Of a stretch of DNA of 64,000 bases, positions 1 to 7,978 are shown in pieces (position 1 is the first letter of the stretch; each line of letters starts with the position of its first letter). The translations under genes were made by a program, and so were the position numbers. This DNA comes from Saccharopolyspora soli (GTDB lineage: Bacteria; Actinomycetota; Actinomycetes; Mycobacteriales; Pseudonocardiaceae). Below the pieces are notes generated by a model, which saw only the letters and a list, made by a program, of their open reading frames with translations, searched no databases and was not told where the DNA came from. Location of the stretch: positions 26,914-90,913 of the forward strand of contig NZ_JALBWV010000034.1 of NCBI RefSeq assembly GCF_022678645.1, in the 5' to 3' direction.

Positions 1-335
1 CCAGCCGGACGCAGTCTTGCGTGTTCGAGAATGCGATCCAGCAGTCCGCGCATTGCCATCAGCTCGATACTGCGAATATGCAGACCGACTATGCGGACGA
101 ACGACACGGGCTCGGTTTCCTTCTCCAGAACGAGTACCCGCACATCGTGCAGCCGCAGTTCGGCGGCCAGCACCGCGCCAGTCGGCCCGCACCCGACAAT
201 GATCACGTCGAACATGAGGGGCGCGCGATCGGCACCGGAGGCCGACGACCGGAGTCCGGGGACGTCGCCCACGGTGAAATCGCGCTCGACCGCATCGTTC
301 GACGACGGCTCGGCGGTGAATTGCGGAGAGTCCAT
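1..335 (-). CDS. FAD-dependent aromatic monooxygenase, rifampicin monooxygenase-like (partial, N-terminus only)
   Basis: The reverse strand reads into a flavoprotein whose C-terminal part lies beyond the left edge. It begins MDSPQFTAEP and reaches MFDVIIVGCGPTGAVLAAEL at about residue 41, a Rossmann FAD-binding motif (GxGPTG), followed by LRLHDVRVLVLEKETEP and GLHIRSIELMAMRGLLDRI. This pattern is typical of PHBH-fold monooxygenases related to rifampicin monooxygenase (Rox) and polyketide hydroxylases, which use NAD(P)H and FAD. I chose the ATG at 335 because GAAAGG lies eight bases upstream. An internal ATG at 215 gives the length usual for the family but has no clear ribosome binding site. 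Substrate cannot be told from the fragment. The adjacent beta-lactamase hints at antibiotic inactivation, but that is only context. Confidence 0.8.
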   Translation of the reverse strand, partial: MDSPQFTAEPSSNDAVERDFTVGDVPGLRSSASGADRAPLMFDVIIVGCGPTGAVLAAELRLHDVRVLVLEKETEPVSFVRIVGLHIRSIELMAMRGLLDRILEHARLRPA

Positions 336-933
336 AGGTGTTGCCTTTCGGGAGTGCCTTGTTGTCGAGGCGCTCCCGGCGACACCTACGTCAATCGCCC
401 GACCGTGAAGGGAAGGGGGAGCACCCACATCGATACAGCGTTCATGGGTCTCACCTCCTCGGGCGGTGTCACGGTCCACTGCAAGCTACAAGCCCGAGCA
501 TCACCCCGTCCAATCCTTTCCCAGCCACGTGATCACGACTGGCGAACGGGCCCGTGCGGTTGCTGGGCGAATCCGGCGTGGCGGCCCGGCGGGTCCCGGT
601 CACGGTCGACGATCTGATCCTGGCGGCCCCGGGGCGGACCGAATCTCGGAAGGCGCTGCGCGCTGGAACCGGAGGCGCTCGACGAGCGCGAACGGCTGCG
701 CTTGCGCGGAAACTACACCGAACTAGCAGGCCGGACGGCGTTGCACCGCACACAGTCGTCCGTTGTTGAGCGGATTTTTCCGTGGCTGCTCCGGCGTTGT
801 GACCCGGCCGCAACTGGACACATATCGAACGGCTATCGCGCGGCGGCATGCCGCGGATTGGCGCTATTGGCGGAGTGCTGCTTGATTGGCGTCGGGCCGG
901 GCATCCGGCCGGTTGATCGAACGGAGAACTTCG
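336..933. other. Intergenic region between divergent genes, with possible coding debris
   Basis: No convincing gene fills this stretch between the divergent monooxygenase and beta-lactamase. Short protein-like runs occur in alternating plus-strand frames, for example VRLLGESGVAARRVPVTVDD near 554-613 and LRLRGNYTELAGRTALHRTQ near 695-760. They might be decayed remains of one gene, but I do not recognise a family. The promoters of both flanking genes must lie here. Confidence 0.3.
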
Positions 934-1851
934 TTGCAGCACCGAGAAATCCGCGTCGGACGTCGGGCGATCCTGGGCGCGCTGCTGGCCGCTCCCGTCG
1001 TGGCGGCGTGCGGTTCGGCCGGGTCGAGCGCGCCGCCGACCAGCGCTCCCGCCGACCCGAATGGCAAGCACGCCCAGGCGTTCGCTGACCTGGAGCGCCG
1101 CTACGACGTGCGCCTGGGGGTGTATGCCCTGGCCACCGGGACCGGCACCACGGTTGCCTACCGGGCGGATGAACGATTCGCGTTCTGCTCGACGTTCAAG
1201 GGACTGGCGGCAGCGGCGGTCTTGGCGCGCAATCCGCTGTCGCACCTGGACACGGTCGTTGCCTACACCGAAGCCGATCTCATGAAGAGCGCCGTCATCA
1301 CCGGGCAGCACGTGGCCACGGGGATGACGATCCGTCAACTGTGCGACGCCGCGGTCCGCTACAGCGATGGCACGGCTGGCAATCTCCTGCTCCGGGATCT
1401 CGGCGGTCCGGCCCAGCTGACGGCGTATGCGCGCAGCCTCGGCGACACGGTAACCCGGATGGATCGGATCGAGCCGACGATCGTGGAAGCCATCCCAGGA
1501 GACCCCCGCGACACGACTTCACCGCGTGCTCTCGGCACCGACTACCAGAAGATCGTGCTTGGGGACGCGCTGCCAGCCGACAAGCGCGGCTTCCTCCGCG
1601 ACTTGCTGGAACGCAATGCCACCGGCGCGGGTGCCCAACGCATCCGGGCTGGCGTACCGCAGGGGTGGCCCGTGGCCGACAAGACCGGGACCGGTGATTA
1701 CGGCACGCTCAACGACATCGCCATCGTGTGGCCCCCGCAGTCCGCGCCACTCGTCATCGCGATCATGTCCAGCAAGGCCACCAAAGATGCCAAATACGAC
1801 CAGGCCCTCCTCGCTGAGGCCGCCGCACACGTCGTGGCCACTCTCGGTTAA
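934..1851 (+). CDS. bla: Class A beta-lactamase (lipoprotein or Tat-exported)
   Basis: A serine beta-lactamase of 305 residues that would hydrolyse penicillins and cephalosporins outside the membrane. The N-terminus has VGRRAILGALL followed by a lipobox-like VVAAC, suggesting a Tat-targeted lipoprotein. Class A motifs are present: STFK with the nucleophilic serine near residue 86, SDG at about 144, the omega-loop RIEPTIVEAIPGDPRDTT with Glu166 near 180, and DKTGTGDYG at about 249. SDG in place of SDN is also found in mycobacterial BlaC. The position equivalent to Asn170, which helps hold the deacylating water, is valine here. I start at TTG 934 because GGAG lies eight bases upstream; the frame stays open to 886. 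It is followed by a strong terminator hairpin. Confidence 0.93.
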   Translation: MQHREIRVGRRAILGALLAAPVVAACGSAGSSAPPTSAPADPNGKHAQAFADLERRYDVRLGVYALATGTGTTVAYRADERFAFCSTFKGLAAAAVLARNPLSHLDTVVAYTEADLMKSAVITGQHVATGMTIRQLCDAAVRYSDGTAGNLLLRDLGGPAQLTAYARSLGDTVTRMDRIEPTIVEAIPGDPRDTTSPRALGTDYQKIVLGDALPADKRGFLRDLLERNATGAGAQRIRAGVPQGWPVADKTGTGDYGTLNDIAIVWPPQSAPLVIAIMSSKATKDAKYDQALLAEAAAHVVATLG

Positions 1852-1916
1852 CAGCAGGAATAATCGGTCGGGCCAACTGTGACCAAGATCAACAACAGGG
1901 CGGACCGCGGCGCGCT

Positions 1917-1953
1917 CCGCCAGGAACCAGTTCTCCGCACTGGTTCCTGGCGG
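1917..1953. terminator. Bidirectional hairpin terminator after bla
   Basis: Perfect 15-bp inverted repeat (CCGCCAGGAACCAGT and its complement) around a 7-base loop. It lies between the converging beta-lactamase and PF04672 methyltransferase genes, so it can end transcription from both sides. Confidence 0.8.
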
Positions 1954-1986
1954 TCGAATCGTCAGAACCCGCAACAGCTCTGGCGA

Positions 1987-2766
1987 CTACGGCTTGCGGC
2001 CGATCGCGCCGTGGGCATCCAACGGCTCATCCGCGCCGATCTGGTCGGCCGCGGGCCGCCACCGGTCGATCGGGGTCAGGCCGGGTTCGACCAGTTCCAG
2101 CCCCTCGAAGAAACCAGCTACTTCCTCCAGCGAACACAGCCGGTACGGGATCGCGCCGCTCTTGGCGTATTCCTCAGCGGCATAGCGGGCGGTCTCGGTG
2201 AGATTGGTGTTCTCCCACAGCACCAAGCAACTCCCGGACGGCACTGCCGCCATCACCCGACGAGTGATCGACACGGCCTCCTCGTACTCGGCGACATGCC
2301 CGAGCACGCCCATGAACATCACCCCGATCGGCTGCGCGAAGTCCAGGGCGCTCTGGGCATCGGAGACGATCGACTCGGGGTTGTGGTAGTCCGCGTCCAC
2401 GATGGTGACGCCCGCGTCGGAGGTGTCCCTCAGCAGCGCTCGGGCGTGCGTCAGCACCAGCGGGTCGTTGTCGACGTAGACGATCTTCGACTCGGGCGCG
2501 ATCTCCTGGGCCACCTCGTGGGTGTTCTGCACGGTGGGCAAACCGGTGCCGATGTCGAGGAACTGGCGGATACCCGCCTCCGCGGTCAGGTAGCGCACCG
2601 CTCTGATCAGGAACTGCCGAGACTGCTTGGCGATCGACACGATCTCCGGCTGCATCGCGATCCACGCGTCGCCAGCAGCGCGGTCCACGTCGTAGTGGTC
2701 CTTGCCGCCCTGCCAGTAGTTCCAGATCCGCGCCGACTGCGGCGCGTCGTAGTTGATATCAGCCAC
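1987..2766 (-). CDS. PF04672-family SAM-dependent methyltransferase
   Basis: A 259-residue protein of the actinobacterial PF04672 (formerly DUF574) family, predicted to bind S-adenosylmethionine. It shows the family signature near the start (ARIWNYWQGGKDHYDVDRAA), FLIRAVRYLTAEAGIRQFLD followed by IGTGLPT as the SAM-binding glycine loop at about residue 69-75, and IVYVDNDPLVLTHARALL with the acidic ribose-binding residue. The C-terminal core continues with VMFMGVLGHV and FEGLELVEPGLTP. Start is GTG with GGTGG upstream. Substrates for the family are mostly unknown. These genes are often found beside XRE/DUF397 modules, as here with the regulator ending at 2941. A second copy and a remnant occur near 22 kb. 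Confidence 0.88.
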   Translation of the reverse strand: MADINYDAPQSARIWNYWQGGKDHYDVDRAAGDAWIAMQPEIVSIAKQSRQFLIRAVRYLTAEAGIRQFLDIGTGLPTVQNTHEVAQEIAPESKIVYVDNDPLVLTHARALLRDTSDAGVTIVDADYHNPESIVSDAQSALDFAQPIGVMFMGVLGHVAEYEEAVSITRRVMAAVPSGSCLVLWENTNLTETARYAAEEYAKSGAIPYRLCSLEEVAGFFEGLELVEPGLTPIDRWRPAADQIGADEPLDAHGAIGRKP

Positions 2767-2940
2767 TCGCTTCCACCCCGATCTTCACCACGGTCACCGC
2801 GGATACCGTAGCGCGGCGCTGCACCGTTGCGATCAAGCTGGGTGGACCAAATCCATCCGTTTGAAGAAGCGAACGGCTGTTGTTGAATCGCAGGTCCTGC
2901 TAACGCAGTCCCGCTCCCGCTGTTGACGGGAACCGTCCGG

Positions 2941-3801
2941 TCAGAAGGTGACTTGCGCCCGGAATTGGTCGGCGAGGTGCTGGAGGAACTCCACCGTGTC
3001 GTGGCGTTCCATCGCGGCTCCGCGCAGCCGGTCCCAGGCGTCGTTGAAGAGGTCGAAGTCGTCTTCATCGTCGAGGTAGAGACCGCCCGCCACGTGCTCG
3101 ACGAAGACGAAGTCCTTGGTGCCGTCGGAAAAACGCATCATGGTGAAGTCGTTGGGCACGTAGGGCAGGCGTACGCCGAAGGGCAGGACGTGGACGTAGG
3201 CCCGGGGGTAGCGCTGTTGCAGGTCCAGCAGATGCTCGACCTGGTCGAGGGCGACGGAGGGGTTGGGGCCGCCGGGCATGCGGTGGAAGGCGGCTTCGCT
3301 GAGGATGAAGCGGTAGTACGGCGGCCGCGGGAGGTCGAAGACCTGCCTGCGGTCCAACCGGTTGCGCACCAACGCGGTGACATCGGTTGCCCGGTCCTCG
3401 CTGAACTGGGTGAGCATGTAGTGCTCGGATTGCAGCGGTCCGGGGATGCGCTCGCCGTGCCAGCTCAAGATCTCCGCGGCGGCGGGCTCCAGGTCGGTGA
3501 AGGTGCGGAACCACTGCGGCACGGCCGATCGGTAACCGGACCACTGGCTGCGCGGGCTGGTGCTGGAGCGGGCCAAGTCCAGCATCACGTCGGCTTCGGC
3601 CTTCCCGGTGCCGAACGCCTCGAGCATGCGCTTGAGCTCGGTGTTCTTGACCGCGACGATGCCCGACTCGATCTTGTTGATCTTGCCCTGGCTGCACCCG
3701 AGCAGCTGGGCGACTGCCTGCTGGGTCTTTCCCGCCGCGACCCTGGCTCGGCGGATCTCGTTCCCGAGTTGCCTGCGTCGCGAGGTAACCGTGCTCGGCA
3801 C
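2941..3801 (-). CDS. XRE-family DNA-binding regulator with DUF5753 domain (WhiJ-like)
   Basis: A 286-residue regulator with an N-terminal helix-turn-helix (LGNEIRRARVAAGKTQQAVA, then GCSQGKINKIE; residues about 10-60) and a C-terminal DUF5753 domain (about 95-280; IPGPLQSEHYMLTQF, RLDRRQVFDLPRPPYYRFIL). This architecture is that of Streptomyces WhiJ-type proteins, which repress developmental genes and work with a small DUF397 partner. The frame is open to 4014, but GTG at 3801 has GGAGG five bases upstream and starts the homologous part, so I use it. The gene follows the DUF397 gene on the same strand with a gap of about 160 bases. It probably binds the palindrome at 4237-4252 (inference). 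Confidence 0.9.
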   Translation of the reverse strand: MPSTVTSRRRQLGNEIRRARVAAGKTQQAVAQLLGCSQGKINKIESGIVAVKNTELKRMLEAFGTGKAEADVMLDLARSSTSPRSQWSGYRSAVPQWFRTFTDLEPAAAEILSWHGERIPGPLQSEHYMLTQFSEDRATDVTALVRNRLDRRQVFDLPRPPYYRFILSEAAFHRMPGGPNPSVALDQVEHLLDLQQRYPRAYVHVLPFGVRLPYVPNDFTMMRFSDGTKDFVFVEHVAGGLYLDDEDDFDLFNDAWDRLRGAAMERHDTVEFLQHLADQFRAQVTF

Positions 3802-3962
3802 CAGACCTCCGCTGTTCTTCCTGCCAACACCCACCAGCAAGCACAACACCTTAATGCACGTCCCAGCATCCGGAAGACGGGCCGAGCCGTCCTGGCCTGC
3901 TCGGTCCCGGACGGCCGCCGAACTGGGGCGGAATAATCGCAAAAAGGATTCGCGACGATCGG

Positions 3963-4196
3963 TCAGCCGCGATCGAAGCGACCGGAGCGCGTTGCCGCGA
4001 GGAAGCCGGTCCATGCCGCGGTGTTGAAGTCCAGCACGACGTCTCCGGTGAGGCCCTTGCTGTCCCGGACACCGACACGCCCGGGGGTGGAGAGGTTCAC
4101 CTCAACGCAGTTTCCGCCGTTGGGGCCGCATGACGCGGCTGTTCTCCACCCCTGCGGGGCTAAGAGTTCTCTCGATGACGGGTCACGGTGGTGCAT
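3963..4196 (-). CDS. DUF397 small protein, partner of the XRE regulator
   Basis: A 77-residue DUF397 protein: WRTAASCGPNGGNCVEVNL, VGVRDSKGLTGDVVLDF and TAAWTGFLAATRSGRFD match the family pattern (W-x-S-x-x-C-x-x-GGNCVEVA, VRDSK, W-x-x-F). Such proteins accompany WhiJ/BldB-type regulators in actinomycetes and are thought to modulate the DNA binding of their partner. The start is the ATG at 4196 with GGAAGG nine bases upstream; the frame extends to 4235 without a binding site. It is transcribed away from the palindrome at 4237-4252, whose reverse strand offers the -10 element TACGAT. Confidence 0.88.
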   Translation of the reverse strand: MHHRDPSSRELLAPQGWRTAASCGPNGGNCVEVNLSTPGRVGVRDSKGLTGDVVLDFNTAAWTGFLAATRSGRFDRG

Positions 4197-4236
4197 CGGG
4201 CACGTCCTTCCGCTCGACGGCGAGATCGGTATCAAG

Positions 4237-4252
4237 CTACGATTAATCGTAG
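4237..4252. promoter_or_regulatory. Perfect 16-bp palindrome holding back-to-back -10 elements
   Basis: CTACGATTAATCGTAG is identical to its own reverse complement. Each strand carries TACGAT, a good actinobacterial -10 hexamer, correctly placed for the DUF397 gene on one side and the small gene at 4270 on the other. A protein bound here would control both transcripts; the WhiJ-like regulator at 2941-3801 is the obvious candidate (inference). Confidence 0.7.
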
Positions 4253-4269
4253 AAGACTGGGAGGTGCCT

Positions 4270-4554
4270 ATGCCGCTCGGACCTGCCGGGTACGCATCCC
4301 GCGAACGCCACCACGAGGAGTCGGCTGCTGCCGACTTCGTGTGGGTTCTGCGTAGGCATCCGCGTGTGACGCTGCGTCAGGCACATGCGGTTGTCGCCGT
4401 GGACTGGCAGGCGGGAGTCGCCCGTGCGGCTTGCGGGATCGCATTGCCTCGTGGCTCGGTCGGGAATATTCCACCCGGCGGCTGCCTGCCGTGCGAGCGG
4501 TGCCTCATCTCGACGGCGGAATCCGCGGTGTCGGCAATCGCCGCGGCCCCCTGA
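4270..4554 (+). CDS. Small hypothetical protein, first gene of the divergent unit
   Basis: A 94-residue protein I do not recognise. It starts at ATG 4270 with GGGAGG ideally spaced upstream and lies immediately downstream of the palindromic promoter, which supports it being expressed. The sequence has a charged N-terminal part (ASRERHHEESAAADFVWVLR) and ends with a Cys-containing segment (GGCLPCERCLISTAESAV), where CxxC could bind metal. It is separated by 75 bases from the small zinc-ribbon gene at 4630 and probably shares its transcript. Its position opposite an XRE/DUF397 pair suggests a role in that developmental switch. Confidence 0.55.
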   Translation: MPLGPAGYASRERHHEESAAADFVWVLRRHPRVTLRQAHAVVAVDWQAGVARAACGIALPRGSVGNIPPGGCLPCERCLISTAESAVSAIAAAP

Positions 4555-4629
4555 TTACGCGCGGCCCGAGTCGCGGTTCGATCAGTCGAGACCTTCCCCG
4601 CAGGTGCGATCAGCAGCAAGGAGATGTGG

Positions 4630-4833
4630 ATGCATCCGTTTCATTGGGTCCCGGCTCGCGGAGAGCGCCACGCCAGCACGGATCCCCGACCGTACGGCGG
4701 CTACCCGGAAGGCACGCGCGTGACGACGTTGTGCCAGCAGCTGATGCGAGCCGAAGTAGGCGACATCCCCTGGCTGTGGACCACATGCAGGGCATGCAAC
4801 GCAGAAGCCCACCGACTCGTCGGCGCGCGCTGA
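4630..4833 (+). CDS. Small zinc-ribbon protein of the WVPARGERHA type
   Basis: A 67-residue protein beginning MHPFHWVPARGERHASTDPR and containing TLCQQLMRAE, then WLWTTCRACNAEAH. The single Cys, the CxxC pair and the nearby His suggest one zinc site. Small proteins of this form are common in Pseudonocardiales next to XRE/DUF397 loci, usually annotated only as zinc finger protein. Of two in-frame ATGs I prefer 4630, which places AAGGAG six bases upstream; ATG 4624 would abut that site. Likely co-transcribed with the preceding small gene. Confidence 0.75.
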   Translation: MHPFHWVPARGERHASTDPRPYGGYPEGTRVTTLCQQLMRAEVGDIPWLWTTCRACNAEAHRLVGAR

Positions 4834-5434
4834 TCAACTTTGTTCTTCTTCGGGGCGGCTGCTGGTCGTGGGATTGCTGCGGTCGAAGCGCCTGGTGGTG
4901 CGGCCAGCGGCAGCGCGCTTGCTCCCGGGCGAGCTCGGCAAGCCACCCACGATTTTCCCCGAGGACGTTCGAAAATCTCGCCCATGACCGGCTCATTTCC
5001 AGTGCGGATCGACCGGGGTGGTCGGGGTCGATCAGCGAGGAACGAGGTCGGCTCGACGCCCGGCCAACGAGGTTGAACCCGCAGGACTCGGCGAACTCGC
5101 AGCCCGCCGGTAGCGGGCTCGGCGTCGGTCCGTTGGTGGAGAATTGTCGAGCTCACTGCCGACGCCATCGGTTTCCTCGCCCAGAACCGACGTTCTCGAC
5201 TTCACCTTTTCGCCGCGCACCTGATGGGTGACACGGGGTTGCTGTGTTCCGCACACAACGGTAGCGTCGCCGTCCGCCGTTCGAGCAACGGCGGAGACGT
5301 GCTGGATGATGTTGTTCGTCGGCTGCGTCGTGTTCGTGCAGGGCCATTCGCGGTGCTGGGCCCCGTCCCTCTCACCCCGGATTGTTCCCGGTAGTCGGTC
5401 TGGTCGCTGCTTCGGAGCGTGGAACGGAGATGCC
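4834..5434. other. Intergenic region upstream of the cyclic-di-GMP gene
   Basis: No gene I can support. One 56-codon open frame from ATG 5224 (MGDTGLLCSAHNGSVAVRRS) has a natural-looking composition but no ribosome binding site and no recognised homologue. The frame of the downstream PAS-GGDEF-EAL gene is also open back to 5228, but that extension looks non-coding. Confidence 0.35.
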
Positions 5435-7543
5435 GTGAATGCCCCGGACGAAGATGCGTTGGGCGATGACTGGGACGAGCCCGGTGGTGGCTTCCGCCAG
5501 TCGGAAGCGCAGGTCCGGGCCGAGGCGTTGATCGGGGAACTCGCCGCAGACCTGCGCGAGTACGCGATCTTCGCCCTCGACGTCGATGGCCGGGTGAGCA
5601 GTTGGAACGCTGGCGCGCAGAAGATCAAGGGGTACGCCAGCGAAGAGATCATCGGTCGGCAGTTCTCGATCTTCTACCCGCCCGACAAGGTCGCCGCCGG
5701 TTTTCCCGATTGGGAGTTGAGCCAAGCCGTCGCGCACGGCTTCTTCATCGACCGGGGTTGGCGGCTTCGCAAGGACGGGACCCGGTTCTGGGCGCATGTC
5801 GTGATCACGGCACAGCGGTCCCCGACCGGCGAGCTGGAAGGCTTCATCAAGGTGACCCGGGACGAGACCGCGGCCCGAACTCAGCGGCAGCGGTCGCAGC
5901 GCCGGTTCACCGACCTGTTCGAGCTCGCTCCGGTGGGCATCGCTCTGCTCGACGAGTCCGACCAGGTCCTCGACGCCAACCGCGCCCTGTGCGACCTGCT
6001 GGGCTACCAGCTGCATGGCAAGGTCGCAGCCGAGCTGATGCATCCCAGCGATCTCGCGGGTGGGCTGATCTCGCATCCTGTGCAGGAGAGTGGATCGCGG
6101 CGCCGCGATCCACTCTCCTATCGGGTGCTGGCCCGCTCCGACGGCCAGCCCGTGCTGTGCGACGTGCGGTGCGCGGCTTCGGTGCACGACAACGGAAATC
6201 GGTTCTGGCTGGCGGTGTTCCAAGATGTCACCGAGCAGGTCCGGCACGCCGAGGTCTTGCACCACCAGGCCACCCACGACCAGACGACCGGCATGCTCAA
6301 CCGGCAGGGGGTCAACGAAGTCCTGACCCCCATGCTCGAAGGCGGCGCCGTCGACCGAGCAGCCGTGCTGTTCTGCGACCTCGACAACTTCAAGCGCATC
6401 AACGACTCGCTCGGCCACGACGCCGGAGACGAACTGCTCGTGGCGCTGGCCCAGCGCCTCGTCAACGAACTCCCGGATTCCTGCACGGCCGCGCGGCTCT
6501 ACGGGGACGAATTCCTGTTGATCTGTTCGGATGTGGACGCTTGTGGGGGACTCGACGCGCTCACCAAGGAGGTGTCCGAACTCCTGCGCGCGGATATTCC
6601 ACTGCGAGATCGGCTCGTCAGCGTCACCGCCTCCATCGGCGCTGCCATGGTTCACCACGACGCGACGATCGACGAGGCCATCCGCGCGGCCGACGCGGCG
6701 ATGTTCGAAGCCAAGCGAGGGCACGGTCGCATATCGCGAACCGGGCCGACTACCTCAAGGGGACAGCTGACCTTGGAGGAAGACCTCCGCGAGGCGATGC
6801 GCCATGATCGCCTGCAGCTGCACTACCAACCCATCCTCGCCCAGGACGGTTCCGTCGTCCTGGCCGAAGCACTGGTGCGCTGGATGCATCTGGACCGCGG
6901 ACTGTTGGCGCCGGGCACCATCCTGCCGGTGGCTGAGCAGGGTGGCCTCCTCCCCGAACTGGACCGCTGGGTGCTGCGCAGCGCGTTGCGCGAAGCGACA
7001 GGTTGGGCGCAACCGCACGGCCAACCAGTAGGCGTCTCCGTGAACATCTCCGGGCTTCGTCCCGACGCCCCGAATTTCGGCGAGGAGGTGTCCTCGGCCA
7101 TTTCCGAGAGCTGCATCGCGCCGGACCGCGTCGTCGTGGAGATGGTCGAAACGTCCTATGTGGACCTGTCTGCGACGCCGCGCAGGGTCATGAGCGATCT
7201 CGCCCGGACCGGGGTGCGGTTCGCCATGGACGACTTCGGCACGGGCTACTCCTCGCTCGCCCGGCTCAAGGACCTGCCTGCCCAGATCGTCAAGCTGGAC
7301 CGGCGGTTCGTCTCCGGAATGGGATCCGACCCAGCCGACCTGGGCATCGCCCGGGCTGTTGTGGAGTTGGCCCGCGCGATGGGAAGGACCTGCATCGCCG
7401 AAGGTGTGGAGAACGTCACCCAACACCGCTTGCTCAACAGCCTCGGGGTCGACGCCTGCCAAGGCTTTTGGTTCTCCCCGCCCCTGCCTGCCAGCGAGTT
7501 CCACGCGTTCCTCGACTCCCACAACGCCGCAGCCGTTATCTGA
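5435..7543 (+). CDS. PAS-PAS-GGDEF-EAL cyclic-di-GMP signalling protein
   Basis: A 702-residue soluble protein with two PAS domains (about 38-150 and 155-280), a GGDEF domain (about 285-435) and an EAL domain (about 450-695). The GGDEF signature reads RLYGDEF near residue 357, so its first glycine is replaced by tyrosine. This may weaken cyclase activity, although the D-E-F core is kept. The EAL domain looks complete: AEALVRW, ISGLRPD, EMVETSYVD, DDFGTGYSSLARLK, KLDRRFV and AEGVEN. It therefore probably degrades cyclic-di-GMP in response to a PAS-sensed signal, like Streptomyces RmdA/RmdB, which control development. The start is GTG 5435 with GGAG six bases upstream. No obvious operon partner. 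Confidence 0.92.
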   Translation: MNAPDEDALGDDWDEPGGGFRQSEAQVRAEALIGELAADLREYAIFALDVDGRVSSWNAGAQKIKGYASEEIIGRQFSIFYPPDKVAAGFPDWELSQAVAHGFFIDRGWRLRKDGTRFWAHVVITAQRSPTGELEGFIKVTRDETAARTQRQRSQRRFTDLFELAPVGIALLDESDQVLDANRALCDLLGYQLHGKVAAELMHPSDLAGGLISHPVQESGSRRRDPLSYRVLARSDGQPVLCDVRCAASVHDNGNRFWLAVFQDVTEQVRHAEVLHHQATHDQTTGMLNRQGVNEVLTPMLEGGAVDRAAVLFCDLDNFKRINDSLGHDAGDELLVALAQRLVNELPDSCTAARLYGDEFLLICSDVDACGGLDALTKEVSELLRADIPLRDRLVSVTASIGAAMVHHDATIDEAIRAADAAMFEAKRGHGRISRTGPTTSRGQLTLEEDLREAMRHDRLQLHYQPILAQDGSVVLAEALVRWMHLDRGLLAPGTILPVAEQGGLLPELDRWVLRSALREATGWAQPHGQPVGVSVNISGLRPDAPNFGEEVSSAISESCIAPDRVVVEMVETSYVDLSATPRRVMSDLARTGVRFAMDDFGTGYSSLARLKDLPAQIVKLDRRFVSGMGSDPADLGIARAVVELARAMGRTCIAEGVENVTQHRLLNSLGVDACQGFWFSPPLPASEFHAFLDSHNAAAVI
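6084..6119. repeat. 36-bp perfect palindrome inside the PAS2 coding sequence
   Basis: AGGAGAGTGGATCGCGGC is followed directly by its exact reverse complement, with no spacer. It encodes QESGSRRRDPLS within the second PAS domain without breaking the frame. No other copy is seen in the window. See findings. Confidence 0.9.
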
Positions 7544-7702
7544 GCGGCCTGTCCTCAATCCGTCGCCGGAGATCTGGCACGCACACCGCCCCAGCAGGAC
7601 GGCCGGAGGCACGGGTTCAAACACACGCGCCAAGGCGCTCCGGCAGCAGGCGCCGGGTGCTGATCTTGGGTGGAAGCGAGAGTGGGGTGGGCATGGCCGT
7701 GG

Positions 7703-7735
7703 GTGATCATGAAGTTCCTGACGCTTCGTGATCAC
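7703..7735. repeat. Inverted repeat at the start of the transposase remnant
   Basis: GTGATCATGAAG and GTGATCACGAAG (complement) pair in 11 of 12 positions around a 9-base loop. It overlaps the 5' end of the IS5-like reading frame, so it may belong to the lost element or act as a terminator for the preceding gene. Confidence 0.5.
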
Positions 7736-7969
7736 AAGGACGACCATGCCCGTGCTCCATCCTCGCTCATCGAGCCAGTCTGGGTCCATTTCGCCGCGCT
7801 GCTGCTGGAGAAACCGACGTTCGACCCGCGGCATCCACTGGGCTGTCACCGCAAGCGCATCCCCGACCGCGTGGTCTTCGAGCATGTCATCGACGCCCTG
7901 GTAAATGGCTCGGGTTATGAGCGCATCGCCACGGTGCGGTGTTCGGACCGCACCATCAGCCGCAGGCTC
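7709..7969 (+). pseudogene. Truncated IS5-family transposase (N-terminus only)
   Basis: About 85 codons match the start of actinobacterial IS5-group transposases: SSLIEPVWVHFAALL, HPLGCHRKRIPDRVVFEHVI, DALVNGSGYERIATVRCSDR, TISRRL. The catalytic DDE domain is absent: the similarity ends at about 7969 and the alpha-galactosidase stop codon lies at 7979. The remnant marks an old insertion and deletion at the edge of the galactoside locus. Confidence 0.75.
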
Positions 7970-7978
7970 GCGCCCTGT

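Noticed and set aside
5224..5394. 56-codon ORF starting MGDTGLLCSAHNGS
   Set aside because: Protein-like wording but no ribosome binding site or recognised family; kept only as a remark in the gap entry.
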